From: Macrocybe gigantea
Lineage: Eukaryota; Basidiomycota; Agaricomycetes; Agaricales; Callistosporiaceae
DNA length: 30,822 nt
Assembly (NCBI GenBank): GCA_011319805.1
Contig: SJRY01000127.1
Span: forward strand, 1-30,822
Direction of reading: 5' to 3'
Numbering within the stretch: the stretch's first letter is position 1; the number at the start of each line of letters is the position of its first letter. A program made the translations under genes and the position numbers. Positions 10,438-20,600 of the stretch are shown one piece after another. The notes under the pieces were generated by a model. That model had not been told where the DNA came from, did not search any database, and saw only the letters and a list, made by a program, of their open reading frames with translations.

Positions 10438-12297
10438 TTACAGCTTGGCAGGGTTCTTCCAAATCGGCTGTCGTTTCTAACCGTCGATTTGAAAATCAGA
10501 AAAGAAAAGGTCGTGTGAGCACAAATTGTCCAATGATACCCTCACCTCTACGAAAGCTTTCAGGCCCTGCACAACCAGACATGTAATTGCATCAGCTTGC
10601 GAGTCACCGATCTGCGCGCATAGACAGAGACACACCTTGATATTATATCCTTTATAGACCCTCGTACTCAACGGGCTTTTCACATGCTCAAAGAACATGC
10701 CCTTGTACCCGCCGATGCTGCCTTCCTTTGCCTTGCCGTCTCTCATGAGCATCAGCGCCTCTTTCGTCGACTGAACTGCATCAGGCGAATTTTGCGTGAT
10801 CTGCTCGGCGAGAGCAAGTGCGGCCGGGAGAACTTGGTCAGCACGGTCGACGACCTGGCTGACGCTGTCCGTTCGTTACGAAAAGAGAAAAGGAACGTAA
10901 AAGGCAATCAGAATACGAACGAAAGAACTCACAAGCCGAATCGTGCATGTGCCTCTTCGGCGCCGATCGGTTTGCCCAAAAAGAGCAATTCGGAAGCAAG
11001 CTGGTCATATACGGACGAGGGATAAATGGGTCCATCAAAAGAAGGGGCGATGGAAGATGAAAGTGCGCACCTGGTGGCCCGAAGTCTGCGCTAAGCGTGG
11101 GATGCCTGTACCAAAGATGTGGTTAATTATGTCGTTCTTGACATAGTGAAGGGAGAAAGGGGGAGGAGGGGTTAAGGCAAGGCAAGGCAAAAAAACAGAA
11201 GGTGGTGTGAGCAGCAAGATCTCGAAGGTTCGTAACCTAGGAAACAGATGCGATGGGAAGAAAGAAAGAACATCTCGAAGATAAAGTCGAAAGGAAGGAA
11301 GATTTGTCCACGACTCGGGTCCGCCTGACTGATGAAAGAATGAACGAATGGATCAGTGAACCAATGTGTTAAAAAGCAGACATTGTCGTAACGACAATGA
11401 ATAATTAATGATGAATAAGAGGAGAAAGAATGGACGAGGGTTCACGGAACCTTTATCATGACGGAAATGGCTTAATTAATTAAAAAGAGACTAGAATAAG
11501 GGGCAGGATGCTTAAAAAAGAAAGTATGCAAGTGGGGTAGGGCAGGGTGGCAGCTGAGAGTTATGCCAGTGACGCGCAAAGGGTCGAAAACGCCGATAGA
11601 GAATCATTGAGGGGAAAAGAAAAGCAAAGCAGGCATCCCATGGCTGCGGAAGGGAAAGGACGCAGTATGTGGCGATAGAGAAACACCGCTCACCTCCCTG
11701 TATGGCGACGACGCCCCTCTTGACCTCAGGGAACGCAAACTTGGCCGCGCGGTTCGCGACGACGAGGTCGCAATTGAGGACCATCTCGAGCCCGCCGCCA
11801 TACGCTCCTCCATTGACGGCCGCAACGATGGGCTTGACGGAGCGACGGCGCGAGAGCGAGCCGAACCCGCCGTCCGGGTCGCGCAGCAGCCTGCCCTGGT
11901 CGTCCGTCTTTTCGTTCTGCTGATCCCGATTCCAGCTGTTCAAAAAAATTCGAAACCGGTGTCGGCCGTGAGGAAGCAAAGGCACGTACTCCTTAAGATC
12001 CGCTCCTGCACAGAAAAGCCGTCCGGCACCGGTCACGACGAGGACCCTGCCGCACACGGTTACGTTCAACCAACCGTCCAGGTGCATGTCAAGAAACGGC
12101 GCGCCAAAACGCACCACAGCTCGGGCTCGTCCTCGAACCAGTCCAACACGGCCTTCAGATCCGCCGTCAGCGCGCGCGACATGGCGTTGAGCGCCTCGGG
12201 CCGGTTGAGCGTGAGCAGCATGACGTGCGGCGGGAAACGCCACGTTGAGCGCGGACGAGTGGGGCGGGGGCGGGGGCGTGAGTGGGGCTGCTGTCAT
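10438..12297 (-). CDS. Enoyl-CoA hydratase/isomerase family protein, predicted peroxisomal
   Basis: Eight exons: 12115-12297, 11990-12046, 11694-11935, 11071-11105, 10933-11000, 10636-10864, 10546-10566, 10438-10476; about 291 aa. The crotonase fold is clear: LLTLNRPEALNAMSRALTAD, the oxyanion segment GAGRLFCAGADLK, NGGAYGGGLEMVLNCDLVVA and FAFPEVKRGVVAIQGGIPRL. Glutamates equivalent to both catalytic residues of rat enoyl-CoA hydratase (in GGGLE and FPEV) are present, supporting hydration of 2-enoyl-CoA. The last exon ends WKNPAKL-stop; AKL is an accepted PTS1, suggesting peroxisomal beta-oxidation. The start ATG at 12297 is in a different frame from the conserved core. The break is near 12229-12234, where a C run looks two bases short (or one long), and upstream C-runs make the exact site uncertain. 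Intron 3 (11106-11693, 588 nt) is far longer than the others (54-70 nt). Confidence 0.92.
11381..11399. repeat. Perfect palindrome inside the long hydratase intron
   Basis: CATTGTCGT-A-ACGACAATG: two 9-bp arms around one central base. It lies in the 588-nt intron of the enoyl-CoA hydratase gene, close to AT-rich stretches (TTAATTAATTAA at about 11472). Function unknown. Confidence 0.8.
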
Positions 12298-12663
12298 CCT
12301 TCCTTCTTCTCCGTCTTGGGTATCCTTGTCGTCGTCGTCGCAGTCGCTATTGCAAATCGACGGCGGTGATGCAGCCGTCGTACGTTGTGGGGAAAGCAAA
12401 ACAGAGGCTCATCGCAAGTTATGATCACTCGTCGATCATTCCGGCATTTCTTGAATTCCGGGCCGGTTCACCATCTCTCTCACCCTCTGCTCGCGCTGTC
12501 GACCTCGGAACCAAACACCCGGCATTCAACTTCCGCGACTTGAACAAGCTTGGACCTCGAGCACGGACGAACAGATGCCGATCAGCGGACGACGGGTGCC
12601 AGTGGGCGAGCACACACAAATCCGCGGAAAAAAAAAAGACGCGTCGGGAAGAGGGCTCCATCG
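12298..12663. promoter_or_regulatory. Intergenic region upstream of the hydratase gene
   Basis: This 366-bp stretch separates the minus-strand hydratase start from the plus-strand ORF beginning at 12664, and would be a shared promoter if both are genes. No TATA box is evident. A short GTCGTCGTCG run lies at about 12329-12338. The hydratase frame stays open upstream of its ATG with an Asp-rich stretch, so an earlier start cannot be excluded. Confidence 0.3.
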
Positions 12664-13089
12664 ATGGATCCTTCTTCGACCCAGGAGATACCCGGTTACA
12701 CCAAGCCTCGCCCTCGACTCGACTCGGAGCTTGACGACGAAGGAAGGCTTGGAGCACGCTGCTGCAAGCTGCAACCTTGTCCGACAAGTGCCGCAGGCAT
12801 CATCATGAACTCGTTTTCTGCTTCCGCCGCTTACGCGTATACTGACGCCGCTCGCCTAACGCACTTATCGATGATCAGAAATTCCCGGGTTTCTCTTTAC
12901 GGCAAGTTTCATTTCGAGAAAGGAGAAAGAAAAAAAAAAGGAACAGACACGCGCAAAGGAACGTATCGCCGGTGCAATACATTCGATCCTCGTATCGCAT
13001 CGTTATCGTCTACCAGTTCTGCCGTCCAAGGTATTGACAGGACAATGCAGGGCAAACAGACGAAATGGTTCCGAGAGGAAGAAGTATGA
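12664..13089 (+). CDS. Hypothetical protein, 141 aa
   Basis: ATG at 12664 opens 141 codons. The first 50 residues look protein-like: MDPSSTQEIPGYTKPRPRLD, then an acidic stretch and a Cys cluster (RCCKLQPCPTS). The second half is basic and runs through an A-rich tract, so it may contain an unrecognised intron or untranslated sequence. The ORF diverges from the hydratase gene. No family recognised. Confidence 0.3.
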   Translation: MDPSSTQEIPGYTKPRPRLDSELDDEGRLGARCCKLQPCPTSAAGIIMNSFSASAAYAYTDAARLTHLSMIRNSRVSLYGKFHFEKGERKKKGTDTRKGTYRRCNTFDPRIASLSSTSSAVQGIDRTMQGKQTKWFREEEV

Positions 13090-15864
13090 TGGTCGGTGCA
13101 TTTGCGTTCGAGTTTCAATACTAATACTGGGATTCCCGTTCCCATCCCACATCGCACAAGAGTATTGCCGACTTTACGACAAGTGGCCAACAAGTTGACT
13201 TTCGGCTTGACGGATCCGGACGCCGTAGGGGCCCCAAACAAAAAGCCCGAACAATTAGGACAGAGCTTCACTCACGTTTTTCCCCGCAACAGCAACAACG
13301 CGCTCGGATCTACGTCAGATACTATGCCGCTATGCCCTCTGCCCACGAACCGCTCCCACGGCGATTGGCACACGCCAAGGTGACGCGGAGGCACAAGAGC
13401 GATCTAGGCGTTTAGCCTTTTGTCTCGTTTTATTTTTATTTTTTTTTCTCGTTTCCCCGGATTCCTCGACACGAACCGCCCGTTCGCCCGCTGAATCGTT
13501 GATGCAGACCGCGTCCGGCAAGCGGGCTCGCGCTCGCAGACGATGATGCCATAACTCACGGACACGACGACAGGACGTACGTAACGCAGTCCATTTCCAT
13601 CACAATCATCCGAGCGCCACGTCAAAAGAAACGAGTGCAGAATGCTGTATGCCACCGTGTCCTCCGAGTGCATCAGGCGCGGTCTCCATGCCTCCATGCC
13701 TATCAAAACACGCTCAAACAATTCCAACGTAACTTATGTAGGAGACGGTTTCGCAACAGATGACGACACCGACGACGATGTTTTGATGGCTTTTCTTTTT
13801 CTTTTTCTTTTTTTTTGATTTGATCGGAGCTGCTGGGCGCAAACTTTGTCAACTTGGGGGCTGCTAACCTGTGCACGATGCCGCGGCCGTGCCCTATCAC
13901 ACCATCGCTGCTCGTTGCCGGCCTTATCATCCTACATCCCGAGCTGGTGCGCTGTGCGTGTCCCGCCAAGTTGCTATGGCTCTTTTTGAAATTCGATCGC
14001 AAGTGCCAAGCCCACGCGCACCTATCATCTATGATACATATGTCATACACAACGTTCCCGCATCGATCGTCCCCGCATGATATTGAAATTTGAAATTTAT
14101 TTTAAATATATGAAGGGGCCGGGAAGGGAGCGAAGAAAAAAAAAAAAGAGTGGTGGAGAACAGGACAAAAAGAGCGAAAAACCGATCTCTTTTCCGAAAC
14201 ACCAGCTCGGTTGGTTTTTCGATTTTTTTATTTTTATTTTTGGCTTGGCGCGCGAGATGAAGAGAAGGGGAACAAAAAAGCGAGTCCGCGAGCCCCACGC
14301 GCCATGCGTCACTTTCCCCGCAACACGCTGTACGCTCTCGCTTCTCTGTCAAGCGGGTACGACCACGGGATCGCGAGGGTGGGGGAGGTCAAGTGATGAT
14401 GCATCTCGGCGATGTCCTGTGTAACAAGATAAGAAAACAGACCAAAAAGAACACGAACGCGACAGTGGTTTCGGGAAGGTTGGCGGCTTCTTTTTATTTA
14501 TTTTTAATTTTTTTTTTTCAAAACGAATTCAATAAAGCTGAGACACGGGAGACACGGAAACGGGCCGGAATTGGATTTGGGCCCATGGAAATCATTGGAA
14601 TGGACACACACACACGGCTTGCGCATACGGCCGATCCGCGATCAAAACAAATGACGTTATGCATGATCGCGTTCCGTCTCAATTCAACGCTCGGACACTT
14701 CTCGGTCCGACGATAGGAATAAGATAACGATTTCCATGAATTGATCAACTGTTGGTACAAGAGGTGAAAGAAAGATAGGTGTTCGTTGGGATATTAGTCG
14801 ATCGACGAGTGGAACGGGCTGATTAAACAGTTGCGTCGAAAAAAGAAAAGGGAGGAGGGGGACCAAGTGTACAGTAAAAGTACGCGATGCATGAGGGAAA
14901 GAGGATCACTATTGGCTATTAGTAACATAGCAGCACAACAAGGACGAGTGAAAACAAAAAAAAAACGAAAACAAGAACGTGGAATGGTAAACGAAAAAAA
15001 AAAAAAAAAGCAAACAACAGAAAAACACTCCGCATCAACAAGAAATCAAAATCGAACGAACCGATTATCACTGTCTTTTGAAAATCCCCTCCACTTTTGC
15101 CTGTCCACGGCGCGACGATCCCGAAAGAGGCGGGAACGAGGTCCATTCCGGATCACGAACGAGTCGTTGCTGTTTCCATGGCAAGGAACCAGAGAACATT
15201 CTTCGGACCGGAAGATACGGAGGTCGGAAGGATGACGTGACAAAGGCGGGAAAGGGCGGGGTTGGGAACGAAAGGCGAACGATTCCGGGCGGCCCCAAAC
15301 ACGCGACGCGTCTACTTTTGTTGCAGACCGTGGAGCGATCGGGAGTGGTGTGGTGTGGGTTAGCGTGCGGGGGGCGCATTTCCGGAGGAAAGAGAACAAG
15401 ATGTGGTCGGATGGGAAGGGCGAAAAAGGCGACCGACGGGCGACCGCCAATGGTGGCTGGATATGACGTGCACACACGAAAACATAGACGACGAACAATG
15501 AAGGTACAAACTGCAAGAACCGGACGTGAGTCATGGAAGCGCATGGCTGTGGACGTGATGCGACTTACTACAGGGCGATGAGCAATATTAAGAGACGGTC
15601 ATGAGCAAAGTTGATGGATGAGTGTTGGAGGAAGGGAGGCAAGTGAGAGCATCGATGTTGGTACAATGCAAGACAGAAGAGATGATGGAGACAGAGAGAG
15701 AGATGAGAGATGAGATGAGAATAGATAGAAGAGACGTGAAGACGTAGACGACGGAGACGGAACCATACGAGGATGAAGAGCGAGAGCGCGTCCGGGGAAA
15801 GGATCCAAATCGCGCGTTTCAAGTCCATGGTCCTGCGGGTCTGATCACGGAATCGAGCGCCCCC
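13090..15864. other. Gene-poor, homopolymer-rich region
   Basis: No recognised gene. The stretch 13400-15060 is dominated by A or T runs (near 13433, 13808, 14138, 14508, 14995). Between 15046 and 15581 three frames are open at once (158-167 codons each). The plus strand there is G/A-rich and the minus strand C/T-rich, so skewed composition explains the openness better than coding. From about 15620 to 15780 the plus strand is nearly all GA/GAT repeats, consistent with a pyrimidine-rich 3' UTR of the small gene at 15865-16059. Confidence 0.5.
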
Positions 15865-16059
15865 TCATCGGAAAGGGCACGTCGGGGCGTGGCTACCGCG
15901 CCAGCCGCAGTGACAGCACTGTGGTGAGCTATGGTTGACGCACACACCGGCACCGGTAGCAGCATGAGCTGAAGCAGCAGCGTCGGCGGCAGCGGCAGCG
16001 GAGACGGAGTCGAAGACAGCAGAAGGCGTTGTTGTTGCGACGTTGGAAACGGAATGCAT
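15865..16059 (-). CDS. Small Cys/His-rich protein, 64 aa
   Basis: The ORF is 64 codons from an ATG in fair context (CATCGACATG). The N-terminal two thirds is low-complexity Ser/Thr/Ala (an 8-residue run of Ala/Asp near position 21). The C-terminus is a compact Cys/His motif, PQCCHCGWRGSHAPTCPFR, with C-C-x-C-x5-H-x3-C spacing that could bind one zinc ion. There is no signal peptide. A TATA element lies 68 nt upstream and the 5' leader is C/A-rich, as in highly expressed fungal genes. A 27-nt stop-free stretch with intron-like ends (15922-15948, GTGTGC...CACAG) lies just before the Cys motif; if removed, the motif stays in frame. I do not recognise the family with certainty. Confidence 0.55.
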   Translation of the reverse strand: MHSVSNVATTTPSAVFDSVSAAAAADAAASAHAATGAGVCVNHSSPQCCHCGWRGSHAPTCPFR

Positions 16060-16126
16060 GTCGATGGATGAAGCTTTGGATGGTGTGTGGAGTTCGGGGG
16101 ATATGAGGAACGGCGGAGCTGAAGGC

Positions 16127-16136
16127 CCTTTTTATC
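16127..16136 (-). promoter_or_regulatory. TATA box of the small Cys/His protein gene
   Basis: Minus strand reads GATAAAAAGG, 68-77 nt upstream of the ATG at 16059. A start site some 30 nt downstream would leave a leader of about 40 nt, rich in ACTCCACACACC-type sequence. Position and sequence fit a core promoter. Confidence 0.55.
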
Positions 16137-17675
16137 TTGTCGCACACTTTGGAATTCAACCCATATAAAAAAAATGCCAAGTTGCCATTTTCAGGCCGTG
16201 CGCAATGGATCTGGGTTTTGTGGCCCAAAACAATGCAACCCACACATAAATTAATTATTATTTTCACGTACCCATCTCCGATAGGAAATCGAGCCGGGGC
16301 TTGGTTCGTCCACTTGTCAGTCTAAGCCTCATTTGGCAAATGAGTCCCGTTTCCGGCATCTCGGACCCGTCCGATTGGTCTGCCGTGCGAGTTTGCTTGA
16401 CCACCTGTTTATTTTCTTTTTTTTTTTTTTTTACCCCACACACACCTCGCATCTCCATCCAGCACTCCAAAAAAAACACGCGACCTTTGTCAGATCTCGG
16501 ATGAATCCCTTCTGTTCTTTACATCGCCTCTGCTAATCCTAGAGGACCGACTCTGCGTCCCTCCTTGACAACGCGTCTTTCTGCTCCATCAAGCTAGCGC
16601 CTGACCGTCCTAGGTTTCAATTTAAGCATTTGATGGTCTTATCACCCTTCCAGCATCTGGGTCTTTCATCTGGCTTATGCTGATCATACGACCCTCCAAG
16701 CGTCTTTGGAATGTCTTTTTTTTTCCCTATTTTTTTGCATCCGTCCCGTAGCTACCCAAGCACTGACAGCCTACAGGTACAGGGCATATACAGGCGTATA
16801 TTGCCCAATTTTGATGGAATCAATGTCCCAAAGGGCACAAAAAAAACCAGAACGCACAAAATAGAATGCGAGCGCTACGCACTATACCTGTTTTGAAAAA
16901 GAAGAACAAAAATCTAAAGAAAAACGAAGATGTCGCGCACACAGCATGCGCAAACAGCAAAGGCTGCGCCGACTGGATGTCTTTAGTGCTGTGGGCGCTT
17001 CTTCCCTTACTTTTACCCTTCGCCGCCACCCTGTCTCGCTACCTATGAACAATGCGCTTATCTGCGCGTGTGTAAGCCGAGTTGAACGTGGATCGAGTCA
17101 GCCACTGCTTGACATTGAATTGAATATTCCATTGAATGTCGAACCTGCTGTTCCGCACCATTGTTCAAACCTGCGTGCGACTTGTGGCCAACAAAAAAAA
17201 AAAAAGAAAGAAAAAAAACAACAACAAAACATTTCGTTTAATTTACGGTGCAACGCCAACGATACAATGCACAAGGCGAAACGATGGCAACGGAAAGGTA
17301 GCCGGATGTGCGTGCACAATCTAAATAGATCTGCTCGCTTGCCCAAGGGTCTTCCGTGGGCAGGCAATGTCTTGTAAAAATAGATTGTTCGTGAACACCC
17401 TCCTTGCCACTCTTCAGGTTCTTGAAGATGGGAAGTCTTCTTTCTCGCCATTTGGTTCTCCGGACAGCACGGAGTCGGTGTGCAACACCCCTTGCAATGT
17501 TTTTTTTTTTATCCCCAAGATGTGAATGCGATCAATGTTCATTTCCGATTGTGCTGACTGTGGTGGTGAGCAAGAGGAGGTATGATACATGTGTCGACAA
17601 GATATCGCAAGAACCAAAGGAAAAAAAAAATCATGTCGAGAAGGGAAATATTGGGTGTCCAACAAACAAACACTT
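16137..17675. other. Intergenic region with a palindrome
   Basis: No recognised gene. Plus-strand frames at 16711-16896 and 16946-17377 run through T- or A-runs and show no motif. Homopolymers occur near 16418 (T), 17193 (A) and 17503 (T). The part next to 17675 is probably the 3' UTR of the TPX2-domain gene. A near-perfect 30-bp palindrome sits at 17111-17140. Confidence 0.5.
17111..17140. repeat. 30-bp near-perfect palindrome
   Basis: The sequence begins GACATTGAATTGAAT and is self-complementary about its centre (AATATT) at 13 of 15 base pairs. It lies in non-coding DNA about 540 bp beyond the stop codon of the TPX2-domain gene. It could be a factor-binding site or a cruciform-prone sequence. 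Confidence 0.75.
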
Positions 17676-20600
17676 TCATCCATCCAACGCCTCGCCCGAC
17701 CCACTCCTCGTCCTCCTCGGCGCGTCCTTGTACCACTCGGGCACCTCATGCGCTCTCGGCACCGCACGCCGCCTCATCTCCCGCATCTCCCTCTCCTCCT
17801 CCCGCTCCCGCTCACGCCGCTGCTCCTCCCTCACACGCTCCATCTCCTGCTCGCGCTCACGCACCTGCTCATCAAACTTGCGTCGCTCTCGCATGCGCAG
17901 CTCCGTGTGCAGCGTCACTGGCACAGCGGGCACGACACCCGCCAGCGCGTTTTCTTTCCCGCTACCTCTCGACGTGGATCGGTACGAAGAGGAAGATGCG
18001 AGGGCAGGGAGCGACGCGCCGAGCATCGTAGACGTGGACTTGGCCGCTCCGAGCGCGCTCGACTTTGACTTCCAGTCGGGGACGGGGTACGACTTTGCCA
18101 GCGTCGCCGTCCCACGCTCTTGTTGCCGCTGCCGCTCTCGCTCCTGCCTTCGTTTTTCAAACTCGACCTTCCGCGCTTCCATCCGGGCGTCGAGCTCGAA
18201 TTTGAACCCCACAGGTTTCGTCGCGGTGCTCGCACCGGCGGCGGCGCTCACGGACGCGGTAGCATCCGACGACGACGTCGATCTTGCGGGTCCAGCACTC
18301 TGGACAGACTCCAAGGTATTCGTCTAAAAGAAGGGGGGAAAAAAGAGCAAGTCAGCGTGCTTGTTCGCGGCATTTCCGTTATTGGAAATGAAAAAGAGCG
18401 AGGAAGATTAGGAAGGAAAAGGAAAAGAGAATGAAAGACACAAAATATGCATTGATTTCCGTGGGGTGATCAAAGAGGCGAGAGTTCTGCGTCTCTCTGC
18501 CAGAGGGCACGAGGATGAGAGTTTAGGCGCCGCGTGCTAGTCCAACCAATCCCACTTCAATGGCTCCGCATTAGACTAAATGCTCCACACCATGCGTCAG
18601 ATAACTGGGAAGTATCACCGCACACTCGTCCATGTCGCAAATCGACATATCCAGAGAGAAATAAGATAAATGCCGACACGGCAAGAAGCACCTCAAAGTC
18701 ACCAGCCCAGACTTTGCAATCGTTCAGAGAAAAAAAAAACACACAACGTCGATGCAAGTTCCGAGTGGCTCTTGGTAGGCTCATGTTCACACCGTTCCAG
18801 GACCTTGGTCCGGGGCGTGCATGCCAACACGTGTGCGCAGCCGAGAATAACAAAAAAGAAAGGTAGGGAAGGAAAAAGGCAGAAAATTTCATGTCGGGCT
18901 TCGAATGCGGGGTAGAGAGCCAAGACCGACGCGAGAGAAAGAGGCATGAGAAGCGAAGAGTGGGAAATGGGATGGGCTGGCAGACATCGAGGCAAAGGAC
19001 CACACGCGTGTCAATCAAGGCTGATAGAAGACGACGCGAGGAGGACGCGTGAGTGTGGAGACGCAAGGCGTGTCCTTGTGGACTTAAACTTTGGCATTCC
19101 GCGATGAATGGAAAAAGACGCGACAAGGCAATAAGAAAAAAAAAAAAGCCAAACGGCCGAAAACCAGAGGGGCGAAAAGAGGAAATGAAAATTTCAGAGG
19201 TCAAACTTACGTGATGATCACGTCCACGCTGGCGCCGGGCTTGTCCCTGCGACGATGACGATGAAGAGAGTGTTCGCTTATGGGATTGGGAATGTTCGAG
19301 CCTATTTGGGGCTCTCGGCTTGGCGCTTGTTTCCAGAGGCGTGTTTTTCATGGCGCGAAGGCTCTTTGCGTTCGCAACTTGGTTTGCCGTTCCGTTTTCG
19401 ACGACGATGGCTGGGTGTGGGTGCGACCGTTGCTTTTTGCCTTCCTCAGGGCGACAGTTGTCACGAATGCCGCGCAGCTCCTTCCTACCTTCCGTGTTCG
19501 TTCCGGCCGAGGGCATTGACAGTTTGCCTACTGCATCCACGGTCTCGGTTTTGTCGATAAGAGGCCCAGCGGATGGTGACGTACTGGAGCCAGGACCAGA
19601 GCGAGCGCGAGACTCGATCCCGACAGGTCCACCAAGTTCGGCGCGTGTGCCGGACTCTGGGTCTGAATCGCCCGCAACGCCTGCTGAAACATGACCGCAT
19701 GCCGGAGTTGAACCGGCATCTTTCAAGACCCGATGATCATGGGCGCATCTGACCCCATCCACAGGGGAACCCGAACCGCCTTCGTCTGCGGACACGGGAC
19801 TAGATCCAAGACAAGGACCAGGAACAAGTTCCCACTTGTCACGTCCATCAGCTTTGTCGTGATCAGCATCGGCTGCACAACTTCTATCACTGTTTGCCTG
19901 GACCTGATCGCTATGGGCATCTTCTGACGCTAGCTTTTCATCTGTTGAATGTAGTTCCGTTTGTGTTGTTCGACCTCCAAAAATATTGCGATGCCTTCTC
20001 CTTTCAGGGCGACATCACTAGGGTCCGATTTGCCGGAGGAAGACATGAAGATGGCAACACGTTCAGGCCTCGTTCCCGCTCCCGCTCGTACTCTTGTTAT
20101 CGTTCCCGAGCCCGAGCCAGCTCCAGAACCCGAGCCAGAGCCAGAGCGTAACCTTGACCCAACAATCGAAGAAGTTGAGGATGACGCAACCGAACCCGCT
20201 GCGTTCGTTCTCGCCTGCTTCTTCGAATCTGGTTTAGCTCTCGTTTTTGCCACGCCAGCGCTTTTGCTTTCCGCTGAAATGCTCGATTCGGCCAGCCTCG
20301 TCGTCCTCGTCGCCTTTCCCTTGTCCTCATTTCGGACGCTTTTGCTGGAAGATCTAGCAGAATTCTGCCGGCCCGCTGCTCCAGGACGACGCGAAACGCC
20401 GTTATCATCCTTCCAGTCGTTATCCCCAATTCTAACGGCATCGGTAGATACCGGGTGCGCCCTCAGCCTCTTTGCGGGTCGAGGATCATCTTTCGCTAAT
20501 AACGCGTCAAACGATGATGAATGCTTGCTTTGTCCATCGGCATTCCGAACTCGTTCGGCGGCCGAGACCGGTCTTTTCGTGGACGACCGCCTGGCTAGAT

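Noticed and set aside
12550..12663. Upstream extension of the 12664-13089 ORF
   Set aside because: It begins at a non-ATG codon and is basic low-complexity sequence through an A-run.
18557..19210. Hydrophobic and Phe-rich extension of the 412-codon minus-strand ORF
   Set aside because: It reads past the GTAAGT donor at 19210 into the long TPX2 intron; composition changes abruptly from charged/Ser-rich to intron-like.
19701..19717. tRNA T-arm-like sequence on the minus strand (5-bp stem with a TTCAACT loop)
   Set aside because: No matching acceptor stem, D-arm or A box upstream, and it lies inside the open TPX2 exon in a consistent frame.
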